64,000 nucleotides of DNA. Origin: Actinosynnema sp042752395. GTDB lineage: Bacteria > Actinomycetota > Actinomycetes > Mycobacteriales > Pseudonocardiaceae. Under the pieces are notes generated by a model. That model did no database searches. It worked only from the letters and a program-made list of their open reading frames with translations, and was not told the origin of the DNA. The stretch lies in contig NZ_JBHYXZ010000001.1 in NCBI RefSeq assembly GCF_042752395.1, positions 1 to 64,000 on the forward strand, in the 5' to 3' direction. The translations under genes were made by a program, and so were the position numbers. Shown one piece after another: positions 50,697-60,958 of the stretch. Positions within the stretch are counted from its first letter, which is position 1. Each line of letters opens with the position of its first letter.

Positions 50697-51814
50697 ACGA
50701 CCCGTTGGCACACACCCGTGACCTGTTCGACCTCGACGACGACGTCGTGTACCTCGACGGCAACTCGCTGGGCGCGCCGCCGAAGGGCGTCGCCGAACGG
50801 GTCGGGCACGTGGTGCGCGAGCAGTGGGGCCGGCGGCTCATCCGCAGCTGGTCGGAGGGCTGGTGGGAGGCTCCCGAACGGATCGGCGACCGCATCGGCC
50901 GGCTCATCGGGGCCGGTCCGGGGCAGGTCGTCGTCGCGGACTCGACCAGCGTGAACCTGTTCAAGGCGTTGATGGCGGCGGTGCGCAACACCGACCGGTC
51001 GGAGATCGTCGTGGACGCGGGGACGTTCCCGACCGACGGGTACATCGCGCGGTCGGTGGCCGAGCTGACCGGGTTGGCGCTGCGCCCGGCCCCGCCCGAG
51101 GAGCTGGACCTGCGGGACACGACGGCGGTCGTGCTGCTGAACCACGTCGACTACCGCACGGGCCGGATGCTGGACATGGCGGAGCTGACCCGGCAGGCGC
51201 ACGCGGTGGGCGCGAAGGTGGTGTGGGACCTGTGCCACAGCGCGGGCGTGCTGCCGATCGAGCTGGACGCGCTGGGCGTCGACCTCGCCGTGGGGTGCAC
51301 GTACAAGTTCCTCAACGGCGGGCCGGGGTCGCCCGCGTTCCTCTACGTGCCGAAGGCCGCGCAGGCGGGGTTCGAGCAGCCGCTGACCGGGTGGACGGGC
51401 CACGAGGCGCCGTTCGCGATGGCGTCGGAGTACACGCCGGACCCGGGCGTCTCCCGTGCGCGGGTGGGCACGCCGGACATCATCTCGATGCTCGCGCTGG
51501 ACGCCGCCCTCGACGTGTGGGACCACGTGGACCTCAGGGACGTGCGCGCGAAGGGCCTGGCCCTGACCGCCCACTTCCGGTCGCTCGTGGAGGGCCTGCC
51601 GGGCATCGAGGTGATCACCCCGGCCGACGAGTGGCGCGGCCACCAGGTCTCCCTGCGCCACCCCGACGCCGCCCGGCTCATGGCGGGGCTGATCGAGCGC
51701 CGGGTGATCGGCGACCACCGCCCGCCGGACGTCCTGCGCTTCGGCTTCGCCCCGCTCTACAACACCTTCGACGACGCCGACCGCGCCGCCACCACCCTGA
51801 AGGAACTCCTCTGA
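50693..51814 (+). CDS. kynU: kynureninase
   Basis: PLP enzyme converting kynurenine to anthranilate and alanine. The 373-residue protein has YLDGNSLGAPPKG near 19-31, the PLP-Asp region VVWDLCHSAGVLP near 178-190 and the Schiff-base Lys in GCTYKFLNGGPGSP near 204. GTG 50693 overlaps the kynA stop (GTGTGA) and has AGGAG six bases upstream. The formamidase gene kynB, which acts between the two steps, is not in the window. Confidence 0.96.
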   Translation: MNDPLAHTRDLFDLDDDVVYLDGNSLGAPPKGVAERVGHVVREQWGRRLIRSWSEGWWEAPERIGDRIGRLIGAGPGQVVVADSTSVNLFKALMAAVRNTDRSEIVVDAGTFPTDGYIARSVAELTGLALRPAPPEELDLRDTTAVVLLNHVDYRTGRMLDMAELTRQAHAVGAKVVWDLCHSAGVLPIELDALGVDLAVGCTYKFLNGGPGSPAFLYVPKAAQAGFEQPLTGWTGHEAPFAMASEYTPDPGVSRARVGTPDIISMLALDAALDVWDHVDLRDVRAKGLALTAHFRSLVEGLPGIEVITPADEWRGHQVSLRHPDAARLMAGLIERRVIGDHRPPDVLRFGFAPLYNTFDDADRAATTLKELL

Positions 51815-51879
51815 CCCCGTGACGGTCGGCCGGTCCGGGGGTCGTCGGCACGGAAACCGAGGATCCCTAACATTGTCGG

Positions 51880-52632
51880 ATGCGTGTCGGTGTGTACGTG
51901 GACGGTTACAACCTGTACTACGGAGGGCGCAAGCACTGCGGCCGCGGCACGGCCGGGTGGCGGTGGTTGGACATCCGAGGGCTCGTCGGGACGCTGTTGG
52001 CCGAGAAGGCGGCCGACTGGCCCTCGGCCCGACCCGCCCGGATCGTGTACTGCACCGCGCGGATCAGCGCCGCCCACAACGCGTCCGGCTCGCAGGACCA
52101 GGACGTCTACCTCAAGGCGCTGCTCGCGTCGGGCAGCGTGGACCACATCGAGTACGGCAACTACATCAGCAAGGTCGTCAAGCGGCCGCTGGCCGTGGAG
52201 AAGGGCGGCAGCGGGAAGGGCAGGCATCACCCGGTGCCGGTCGCCCCGGCGTGGCCGATCATGGTCCAGAGCGGTGGCGCGCCGGTCGGCGACGCCTTGT
52301 TCATGGCCTCGGTGGCGACGTTCGAGGAGAAGGGCTCGGACGTCAACGTGGCCGCGCACCTCCTGGTCGACGTCCTCACGGCCGCGGTGGACGCGGTCAT
52401 CGTGATCAGCAACGACAGCGACCTCCGGCTGCCCGTCCACGAGGCGTGGAACCGGGTGCCCGTGGGCGTGGTCAACCCCGGCGGGGGCTACACGGCAGGG
52501 GCCCTGTCCACGAACGCGGGCAGCGGTCTGGGCACCGGCAACCACTGGTGGCGCACGCTGGGCCCGGACGACTACACCGGCCACCAGCTCCCCGACCCGG
52601 CCGGCCGCTACACCCGACCACCGGGCTGGTGA
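51880..52632 (+). CDS. NYN domain (PIN-like) ribonuclease protein
   Basis: A 250-residue protein with the NYN pattern: VGVYVDGYNLYYGG near 3-16 (first catalytic Asp and Asn), KGSDVNVAAHLLVDVLTAAV near 149-168 with Lys-x-x-Asp, and VIVISNDSDLRLPVHEA near 172-188 with the SNDSDL acidic site. All acidic residues are present, so metal-dependent RNA cleavage is expected; the substrate is unknown. TAACAT at 51868-51873 seven bases before the ATG looks like a -10, giving a leaderless message. It is followed by its own terminator. Confidence 0.88.
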   Translation: MRVGVYVDGYNLYYGGRKHCGRGTAGWRWLDIRGLVGTLLAEKAADWPSARPARIVYCTARISAAHNASGSQDQDVYLKALLASGSVDHIEYGNYISKVVKRPLAVEKGGSGKGRHHPVPVAPAWPIMVQSGGAPVGDALFMASVATFEEKGSDVNVAAHLLVDVLTAAVDAVIVISNDSDLRLPVHEAWNRVPVGVVNPGGGYTAGALSTNAGSGLGTGNHWWRTLGPDDYTGHQLPDPAGRYTRPPGW

Positions 52633-52690
52633 CGTCGCGCCGGCCCGTTTGATAAGCCGACGACCACCGGCTAGCCTGGTCCCATACCCG

Positions 52691-52720
52691 CCCGGTCCCT
52701 CGTGGGCCGGGTTTTCCTTT
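52691..52720 (+). terminator. terminator of the NYN gene
   Basis: CCCGG-T-CCC (52691-52699) pairs with GGG-CCGGG (to 52711) around a four-base loop with one bulged T, followed by TTTTCCTTT. A good intrinsic terminator 59 bp after the NYN stop, between convergent genes. Confidence 0.75.
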
Positions 52721-52738
52721 GCCCGCGTCCGCGACCTC

Positions 52739-53464
52739 CTACGTGGCGGCGGCGTCGGCGATGGAGCGGGCTTCGCGGGCGCCGGACTGGAGCGCTTCGC
52801 ACCAGAACAGGATCCAGCGGGCGACGCCGTCCGGGTCGCCGGTCGAGAAGCCGTGCAGGGCGGCGGCGTAGTCGTCCTGCCGGCGCAGGCACAGGACCTC
52901 CGGCACGCCCAGCGACTTCGGGTCCAGGCCCGTCGCGATGGACGCCAGCCGGGACGCCGCCCGCGCCACCACGCCGTTGGCCGTGTCGAACGGGGCCAGG
53001 GACATCAGCTCGCCGTGCACCACCGCGACCAGCAGCGGGCCGGGGACCGACGTGCCGCCGGCGACCAGTCGGGCCAGCAGGTCCAGGCGCTCGGACACGC
53101 CCGGCGCGGAACGGGGACGGCCCAGTTCGCCGCCCAGGTCCGCGCCCGCCAGCACGTGCAGCCGCGCCAACGCCTGCAACGGCGCGCGCTGCCACGTCGG
53201 GAACACCACCCCCAGCGACTCCGCCACCCGCAATGCCCCCGCCAGCACGGGGTCCGACACGGCGCCGTCCGGCGGGATGGCGGTCGAGCCGCCGTCCAGC
53301 GCCGCCGACGCGCGGGCGGCGCGCACGGACGCCTCGGCCGCGGTGGTCGCCCAGCCGCGCAGGTTCACCCGGTGCCGGTGCACCTGGAACACGGCGTCAC
53401 GCGCCGCGGCGACGGCGTCGGCCACACCGGGCAGGTCCAGCAGCGGGGCAAGCGGATCGGTCAC
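52739..53464 (-). CDS. Fic-fold protein with degenerate catalytic motif
   Basis: A 241-residue helical protein with overall Fic layout: an inhibitory-like N-terminal helix, LQALARLHVLAG, VVHGELMSLAPFDTANGVVA and later helices. The core that in AMP-transferring Fic enzymes is HPFxxGNGR reads APFDTANGV here: the catalytic His is Ala and the GNGR anion hole is incomplete. AMPylation is therefore unlikely; it may bind nucleotides or be structural. Such proteins are often labelled oxidoreductase in actinobacteria. GTG 53464 sits eight bases after TAGTGT, a plausible leaderless start; ATG 53497 is the alternative. Confidence 0.65.
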   Translation of the reverse strand: MTDPLAPLLDLPGVADAVAAARDAVFQVHRHRVNLRGWATTAAEASVRAARASAALDGGSTAIPPDGAVSDPVLAGALRVAESLGVVFPTWQRAPLQALARLHVLAGADLGGELGRPRSAPGVSERLDLLARLVAGGTSVPGPLLVAVVHGELMSLAPFDTANGVVARAASRLASIATGLDPKSLGVPEVLCLRRQDDYAAALHGFSTGDPDGVARWILFWCEALQSGAREARSIADAAAT

Positions 53465-53555
53465 GCCGCAGCACACTACCCGCCGGTAAGTGGCCATCTG
53501 AAACTGATCGAAAATGGCCGTGCAAAGCGGCCACTGACGGATTTATCGTCGAGGT

Positions 53556-54125
53556 GTGAACTGGTACGACCGCCCTGTGCTCATCGGCGACCACGTGCGC
53601 CTGGAACCGCTCGGCCCGGAGCACGCCGAGGGCCTGCACGAGGCAGGCAAGGACCCCGAGATCTGGACGTGGCTCAGCACCCGCCAGCCGGCTGCCGTCG
53701 ACGAGACCCGCGAGTACATCGAGCGCAGCCTCGCCGACCCGGACCGCGTCGCGTGGGCCCAGATCGACCCGCGCACGGGCGAGGTCGCGGGCACGACGTC
53801 GTACTACGAGATCGACCCGCGCAACCGCGGCCTCTACATCGGCCACACGTGGATCGGCACGCGCTGGCAGCGCACCGCGCTCAACACCAACGCCAAGTTC
53901 CTGCTCCTCCGGCGCGCGTTCGAGGACCTCGACGCGCTCCGCGTCGGCTGGCACACCGACCTGCGCAACGAGCGCTCCCAACGCGCCATCGAACGCCTCG
54001 GCGCGACCCGCGAGGGCGTGCTCCGGGTGCACCGCGTCAGACCCGACGGCACCCTGCGCGACACCGTCGTGTACTCGATGACCGCCGAGGAGTGGCCCGC
54101 CCTGAAGGCCGGTCTGCGAACGTGA
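53556..54125 (+). CDS. GNAT N-acetyltransferase, RimJ/RimL type
   Basis: A 189-residue protein with the GNAT fold: VRLEPLGPEHAEGL near 14-27, YYEIDPRNRGLYIGHTWIG near 82-100, the acetyl-CoA loop region QRTALNTNAKFLLLRRAFE near 104-122 and HTDLRNERSQRAIERLGA near 132-149. Members acetylate N-terminal residues or small molecules; the substrate is unknown. Divergent from the Fic-like gene with a 91-bp gap rich in AGTGGCC/GGCCACT words. Confidence 0.9.
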   Translation: MNWYDRPVLIGDHVRLEPLGPEHAEGLHEAGKDPEIWTWLSTRQPAAVDETREYIERSLADPDRVAWAQIDPRTGEVAGTTSYYEIDPRNRGLYIGHTWIGTRWQRTALNTNAKFLLLRRAFEDLDALRVGWHTDLRNERSQRAIERLGATREGVLRVHRVRPDGTLRDTVVYSMTAEEWPALKAGLRT

Positions 54126-54327
54126 CGGGAGTCACGCCGCGTGCCGCTGGTCGCAACCTACGTGTCGTTCGGCGGAATCGCGGTGGTCAGCGGGCCCGCA
54201 CCGGGTTACACAGTTACCCACGCGTTTCGAACTCGGCCGAAATTGGTCTGAACCTTTTGGGTGCGCAGTGAGCTGAATCGCACTACGGTCAGTGCGCACC
54301 CCCACGGATTCAGGAGGTCCGCCCGCC

Positions 54328-56304
<1,977 letters not shown>

Positions 56305-56310
56305 GCACGT

Positions 56311-56348
56311 CCGGAGGGGTCCGCCGGTTCGTCGGCGGACCCCTCCGG
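56311..56348 (+). terminator. terminator hairpin after acs
   Basis: CCGGAGGGGTCCGCCG (56311-56326) and its exact complement (56333-56348) form a perfect 16-bp stem with a 6-nt loop, seven bases after the acs stop. It separates acs from nhaA. Confidence 0.8.
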
Positions 56349-56425
56349 GGGTTAGGGTGGTCCCCGGTGAGCCGGGAAGCCTGGTCGGCACGACGATGGA
56401 CCGTGCCCGACCACCCGGAGTTGAC

Positions 56426-57622
56426 GTGAACCGCATCCGCCCCGCCGCCGCCGAGTTCGCCCGCTACCTGCGCACCGAGACCGTCGGCGGCACGGTCCTC
56501 CTGGTCGCCACCGTCGTCGCGCTGGTCTGGGCGAACTCGCCGCTGTCCGGCGCCTACACGGCGGTGCGCGACTTCCACGTCGGCCCGGAGTCGCTGCACC
56601 TGAGCCTCAGCGTCGGCGACTGGGCCAAGGACGGCCTGCTCGCCGTCTTCTTCTTCGTCGCCGGGCTGGAGCTGAAGCGCGAGCTGGTCATCGGCGAGCT
56701 GAACGACGTCAAGACCGCGATCCTCCCGGTGGTGGCCGCGGTCGGCGGCATGGTCGTGCCCGCGCTGATCGCGCTGGGCGTCGGCTGGGGCGAGCCGGGC
56801 GTCGAGCGGGCGTGGGCGATCCCCGTGGCCACGGACATCGCGTTCGCGCTCGGCGTGCTCGCGATCACCGCGTCGGGCCTGCCGAACAGCCTGCGGCTGT
56901 TCCTGCTCAGCCTGGCCGTGGTGGACGACCTGGGCGCGATCGTGCTCATCGCCGTGCTGTTCACCGCGTCGTTCGACCTCGTGGCGGCGGCCGCGGCGGT
57001 CGCGCTGCTGGCGCTGTACGCGTTCCTCCAGCACAAGCGGGTGACCACGCCGTGGCTGTACGTGCCGATCGCGGTCGGCACGTGGGTCGCGGTGCACGCG
57101 GCCGGCGTGCACGCCACCATCGCGGGCGTCGCGCTGGCCCTGCTGACCCGGGTCCGCAAGGACCGCTACGAGCACGAGGCGCCGGCGCTGCGCCTGGAGC
57201 ACCGGTTGCAGCCGTGGTCGGCGGGTGTGGCCGTGCCGGTGTTCGCGCTGTTCGCGGCCGGCGTCCCGGTGAACGGCGAGGCGCTGGGCGCGTTGTTCAC
57301 CGACCGGCTGGCGCTGGGCGTGATGCTCGGCCTGGTGGTGGGCAAGGTGGTCGGCATCGTGGGCGCGTCGGCGGTCGCGGTGCTGGTGAAGGCGGCGCGG
57401 TGGCCGAGCGGCGCGGGGCCGCGCGACATCGTCGCGGTGGCGGTGCTCGGCGGGGTCGGGTTCACCGTCAGCCTGCTCATCGCGGACCTCTCCCTGGACG
57501 GGCAGGCGGCCGAGCAGGCGAAAGCCGCCGTGCTGCTGGCGTCGTTGACGGCGTCGTCGCTCGCCGCGGTCCTGCTCGTGCGGCGCGGCCGGGCGCACCG
57601 GCGGGCCGACGACGACTCCTGA
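56426..57622 (+). CDS. nhaA: Na+/H+ antiporter NhaA
   Basis: A 398-residue antiporter with about 12 membrane segments. It has AVFFFVAGLELKRELVIGEL near 73-92, ATDIAFALGVLAI near 136-148 and the ion-binding Asp pair in LAVVDDLGAIVLIA near 166-179, matching Asp163-Asp164 of E. coli NhaA. It exports Na+ in exchange for H+ at alkaline pH. GTG 56426 has GGAG five bases upstream and is chosen over ATG 56396. Not in the mycobacterial gene order, so a lineage-specific insertion. Confidence 0.95.
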   Translation: MNRIRPAAAEFARYLRTETVGGTVLLVATVVALVWANSPLSGAYTAVRDFHVGPESLHLSLSVGDWAKDGLLAVFFFVAGLELKRELVIGELNDVKTAILPVVAAVGGMVVPALIALGVGWGEPGVERAWAIPVATDIAFALGVLAITASGLPNSLRLFLLSLAVVDDLGAIVLIAVLFTASFDLVAAAAAVALLALYAFLQHKRVTTPWLYVPIAVGTWVAVHAAGVHATIAGVALALLTRVRKDRYEHEAPALRLEHRLQPWSAGVAVPVFALFAAGVPVNGEALGALFTDRLALGVMLGLVVGKVVGIVGASAVAVLVKAARWPSGAGPRDIVAVAVLGGVGFTVSLLIADLSLDGQAAEQAKAAVLLASLTASSLAAVLLVRRGRAHRRADDDS

Positions 57623-57681
57623 TCGTGCGGAGATCAGCCGGTCGGGCGGCCGCCGCCGGGCGTGCATGGCACGATGAACCG

Positions 57682-58152
57682 GTGACCAGCGCTCGGGAGA
57701 ACACCAACGGCAGCGGACTGCCACCCGTACCGTCGATCCCGTTGACCGCGGAGAGCGCGGCGAAGATCGCGGCAGAGACGTCCATCGGCGGCCTGGTGCG
57801 CGACGCCACGGCCCACCTGTCCACGTTGGTCAGGGCGGAGGTCGAGCTCGCCAAGTCCGAGGTGGCGGGCGAGATCAAGAAGGGCGTGAAGGGCAGCGTC
57901 TACTTCATCGTCGCGCTGACGGTGCTGCTGTTCAGCTCCTTCTTCTTTTTCTTCTTCGGCGCGGAGCTGCTGGACGTGTGGCTGCCCCGCTGGTCGGCGT
58001 TCCTGATCGTGTTCGGGTTGATGCTGGTCACCGCGGTGCTCTTCGCGTTGCTGGGCTACCGCAAGGTGAAGAGGCTGCGCGCGCCGCAGCGCACGATCGA
58101 CTCGGCCAAGGGCACCGTCGCGGCCCTGCGGCACCGCGGCGAAGACCGCTGA
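57682..58152 (+). CDS. phage-holin-3_6/DUF1469-like membrane protein (Rv3669-like)
   Basis: A 156-residue protein: an N-terminal amphipathic region with IGGLVRDATAHLSTLVRAEV near 35-54 and KSEVAGEIKKGVKGS, two membrane segments at about 74-95 (SSFFFFFFGAELL) and 104-125, and a basic C-terminal tail. Despite the Pfam name it is a housekeeping membrane protein common in actinobacteria; the function is unknown. It lies 8 bp before ephE and is probably co-transcribed. GTG 57682 is chosen as start. Confidence 0.85.
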   Translation: MTSARENTNGSGLPPVPSIPLTAESAAKIAAETSIGGLVRDATAHLSTLVRAEVELAKSEVAGEIKKGVKGSVYFIVALTVLLFSSFFFFFFGAELLDVWLPRWSAFLIVFGLMLVTAVLFALLGYRKVKRLRAPQRTIDSAKGTVAALRHRGEDR

Positions 58153-58160
58153 ACCGCGCC

Positions 58161-59087
58161 GTGCGGCTGCCACCGGACCCGTCGACCGCCCGGGTGCCCG
58201 GCCCGTGGGCGCACCGGGACGTGTCCGCGAACGGCATCCGGCTGCACGTCGCCGAGCTGGGCGAGGGCCCGCTCGTGCTGCTGCTGCACGGGTTCCCGGA
58301 GTTCTGGTGGACGTGGCGGCACCAGGTCGTCGCGTTCGCCGAGGCGGGCTACCGCGCGGTGGCCGTGGACCTGCGCGGCTACGGCGACTCCGACAAACCG
58401 CCGCGCGGCTACGACGGGTTCACGCTCGCCGGCGACGTCGCCGGCCTGGTGAAGGCGCTCGGCGAACCCCGCGCGCACCTCGTCGGGCACGCGTGGGGCG
58501 GCATGCTGGCGTGGACGGTCGCCGCCATGCACTCGCGGCTGGTCTACTCGGTCACGGCCGTGGCCGCGCCGCACCCCTTGGCGTTGCGCCGCGCGATCCG
58601 CCGGCGCCCGCGCGGCCAGGGCCGGGCGAGCGCGCACCTGTTCCGCTCGCAGCTCCCGCTGTACCCGGAGCGGTGGCTGACCCGGGACCGGGGCGCGGCG
58701 GTGGCCGGGATGCTGCACGCGTGGGGCGGTCCGAAGTGGAGGGTGTCGCCCGAGTTCGACGAGGTGGCGCGCCGCAACCGGGAGGCGTTCCTGGTGCCCG
58801 GCGTCGCGCACAGCTCCATGGAGTACCACCGGTGGGCCGTGCGGTCGCAGCTGCGCGGCGACGGCCGCCGGTTCGCCGAGGCGGTGGACCGCCGGCTGGA
58901 CGTGCCGGTGCTCCAGCTGCACGGCGCGCTCGACCCGGTGATGCTGCCGTCCACCGCGGCCGACTCGGTCCCGTGGACGGGCGCGCGGTCGTCGTACCGG
59001 GTGCTGCCCGAGGTCGGCCACTTCCCGCACCAGGAAGCGCCGAACACCACGAGCCGGATGGTCACCGACTTCCTCGCGACGGTCTGA
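58161..59087 (+). CDS. ephE: alpha/beta hydrolase, EphE-like, nucleophile missing
   Basis: A 308-residue alpha/beta hydrolase similar to epoxide hydrolases: HGFPEFWWTWRHQ near 44-56, the DLRGYGDSDKPP loop, a cap domain, a late Asp in HGALDPVM and the base His in VGHFPHQEAP. The nucleophile elbow, normally GHDWGG, reads GHAWGG (codons GGG CAC GCG TGG GGC GGC), so the nucleophilic Asp is Ala. With Asp and His kept but no nucleophile, classical epoxide hydrolysis is doubtful. Position between the holin-like gene and marP equals Rv3670. Confidence 0.88.
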   Translation: MRLPPDPSTARVPGPWAHRDVSANGIRLHVAELGEGPLVLLLHGFPEFWWTWRHQVVAFAEAGYRAVAVDLRGYGDSDKPPRGYDGFTLAGDVAGLVKALGEPRAHLVGHAWGGMLAWTVAAMHSRLVYSVTAVAAPHPLALRRAIRRRPRGQGRASAHLFRSQLPLYPERWLTRDRGAAVAGMLHAWGGPKWRVSPEFDEVARRNREAFLVPGVAHSSMEYHRWAVRSQLRGDGRRFAEAVDRRLDVPVLQLHGALDPVMLPSTAADSVPWTGARSSYRVLPEVGHFPHQEAPNTTSRMVTDFLATV

Positions 59088-59101
59088 CCGGCGACGGGGT
59101 T

Positions 59102-60289
59102 TCAGGAGGCGCAGGTCTGGGTCGAGACCCGGCGGACCATCGTGGGCGCCTTCGCCACTTCCTCCGCGACCTCCTCGGCGGTCAGCACGAAACCGGTCTC
59201 CTGGTCGTCCACGGCCGCGCCGAACACCACGCCCATCACCCGGCCCTGCGGGTCGACCAGCGGGCCGCCGGAGTTGCCGCTGCGCACCTTCGCCCGCACC
59301 GTGTACACGTCCCGCGTCACGGTCTGCGCGTCGTAGATGTCCGGCCCGCGCAGCATCCTGATCCGCTCCCGCACCCGCGCCTCGGACGCGGTGTACGGGC
59401 CGTCCAGCGGGTAGCCGAGCACGATCCCGTCCTCGCCGGGCTGGATGTCGTCGGTGCGGAACTCGAGCGGCGTCGCCTCCAGGTCCGGCACGGCCAGGAT
59501 CGCGACGTCGGTCTGCGCGTCGTAGTGCACCACCGTGGCGTCGAACTCGCCGATGCCCACCTCGACGCTCACGTCGGTGGTGCCCGCGACCACGTGCGCG
59601 TTCGTCATGACCCGCTCCGGCGCGATGACGAAACCCGTGCCCTCCAACGCCCGCGAGCACGACGGCGCGCGTCCGCGCACCTTGAGCACGCTGGGCTCCA
59701 ACCGCCGCACGATCGGGTCGGCGCTCAACGCCGGGTCCGGCGGGCCCACCTCCCGCATCGGCGTCCGGTCGAACGGGTCCATCGCGGCCGGGAAGCCCGA
59801 CACGTCGAACAGCTTCCGCAGGTCGTCGGCGAGGGTGCGGGCGGCGGGCGGCATGACGTCGTCCACCGTGGACAGGATCACCGACTGGTTGAGCGTCTTC
59901 GCGAGCGACGGCAGGCCCGCGACCATGGTCAGCGGCAGCGCGATCATCCACGCCACCACGAACACCACCGCGCCCTGCACGATCGCGCCCAGCGCGTTGT
60001 CCACGCCGCGCAGCGGGCTGGAGTTGACCCGGGGCTTGATCGCGCGGCCCACGTACACGCCGAGCGTCTCGCCCAGCGCGACCAGCAGCACCACGATGCC
60101 GACCGCGAACACGACCTTGGTCACCACGTTGTCGAACCGGGCGACGACCAGCGGCGCGAGCTGCGTGCCGAGCACCAGGCCGACCAGCACGCCGAGGAAC
60201 GCGGGCAGCGCCACGACCATGCCCTGCCGCGCGCCGGAGACCGCGGCGAAGGCGGCCAGCGCCAGCACGAGCAGGTCAACCCAGTTCAC
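59102..60289 (-). CDS. marP: periplasmic serine protease MarP, membrane-anchored
   Basis: In M. tuberculosis MarP (Rv3671c) maintains intrabacterial pH under acid and processes a peptidoglycan hydrolase. The 395-residue protein has four N-terminal membrane segments of colicin V production-like type (about 5-130), then a trypsin-fold protease with His in TNAHVVAG, Asp in QTDVAILAV and Ser in KVRSGNSGGPL. Two Cys, in APSCSRAL and in the terminal TQTCAS, match the disulfide that activates MarP under oxidation. The GTG start abuts the Nudix stop with no gap. Convergent with ephE. Confidence 0.95.
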   Translation of the reverse strand: MNWVDLLVLALAAFAAVSGARQGMVVALPAFLGVLVGLVLGTQLAPLVVARFDNVVTKVVFAVGIVVLLVALGETLGVYVGRAIKPRVNSSPLRGVDNALGAIVQGAVVFVVAWMIALPLTMVAGLPSLAKTLNQSVILSTVDDVMPPAARTLADDLRKLFDVSGFPAAMDPFDRTPMREVGPPDPALSADPIVRRLEPSVLKVRGRAPSCSRALEGTGFVIAPERVMTNAHVVAGTTDVSVEVGIGEFDATVVHYDAQTDVAILAVPDLEATPLEFRTDDIQPGEDGIVLGYPLDGPYTASEARVRERIRMLRGPDIYDAQTVTRDVYTVRAKVRSGNSGGPLVDPQGRVMGVVFGAAVDDQETGFVLTAEEVAEEVAKAPTMVRRVSTQTCAS

Positions 60290-60958
60290 TCACACCTCCA
60301 CCGCCGCCCGGGCCACGTCGAGATCGCGCACGTCCGCGGTGTCCCACGGCCGCTCCCACCCGCCCAACGCGAGCAGCCCGTCGAGCAGGCCGGCGGTGAA
60401 ACCCCACACCAGCATGCCCGGTGCGGAGAACGCGGGTCCCACGAAACCGGACGGGTGGCTCACCCGGAACCGGTTCGCCGGGTCCGCGAGGTGCGCGATC
60501 GGCACCCGGGCCACGGCGGCGGTCTCGGCCGGGTCGACCGGCGCGACCGGCGACGGCGCGTCCCAGTGCGCGAGGACCGGGGTCACGACGAACCGCGACA
60601 CCGGCACGTACAGCCGGGGCAGCGTCGCCACCGGCCGCACGCCCTCGCGCAGCACGCCGGTCTCCTCGAACGCCTCGCGCAGCGCGGTGTCCACCGGGCC
60701 GTCGTCGGTGGGGTCGGCCGCGCCGCCGGGGAAGGCGACCTGGCCGGGGTGCGAGCCGAGCGTGTCGGCGCGGCGCAGCAGCAGCACGTCCGGGCCGTTC
60801 GGGCCCTCCCCGAACAGCATCAGCACGGCGGCGGGCCGCCCGGAGCCGTCCGGCGGGGGCGTGAGGCGGGTGAAGGCGCGGGCGTCGATGTCGGCGGTGG
60901 CCTTCACCAGGCCGCGCATCCACTCCGGGACGTCGTCCGGGTCCACCAGGGCGGTCAT
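60290..60958 (-). CDS. Nudix hydrolase, CoA pyrophosphatase-like
   Basis: A 222-residue protein with SHPGQVAFPGGAADPTDDG leading into the Nudix box core ALREAFEETGV near 95-105. The HPGQVAFPGG start and the length fit the NudL/CoAse group that hydrolyses coenzyme A or acyl-CoA pyrophosphate; a nucleotide substrate is also possible. It overlaps the upstream tlpA-type gene as ATGA. Equivalent to Rv3672c. Confidence 0.92.
   Translation of the reverse strand: MTALVDPDDVPEWMRGLVKATADIDARAFTRLTPPPDGSGRPAAVLMLFGEGPNGPDVLLLRRADTLGSHPGQVAFPGGAADPTDDGPVDTALREAFEETGVLREGVRPVATLPRLYVPVSRFVVTPVLAHWDAPSPVAPVDPAETAAVARVPIAHLADPANRFRVSHPSGFVGPAFSAPGMLVWGFTAGLLDGLLALGGWERPWDTADVRDLDVARAAVEV

Noticed and set aside
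53489..53535. AGTGGCC, ATGGCC and GGCCACT words as an operator between the Fic-like and GNAT genes
   Set aside because: The pairs do not share a centre and the words are short; kept only as a note.
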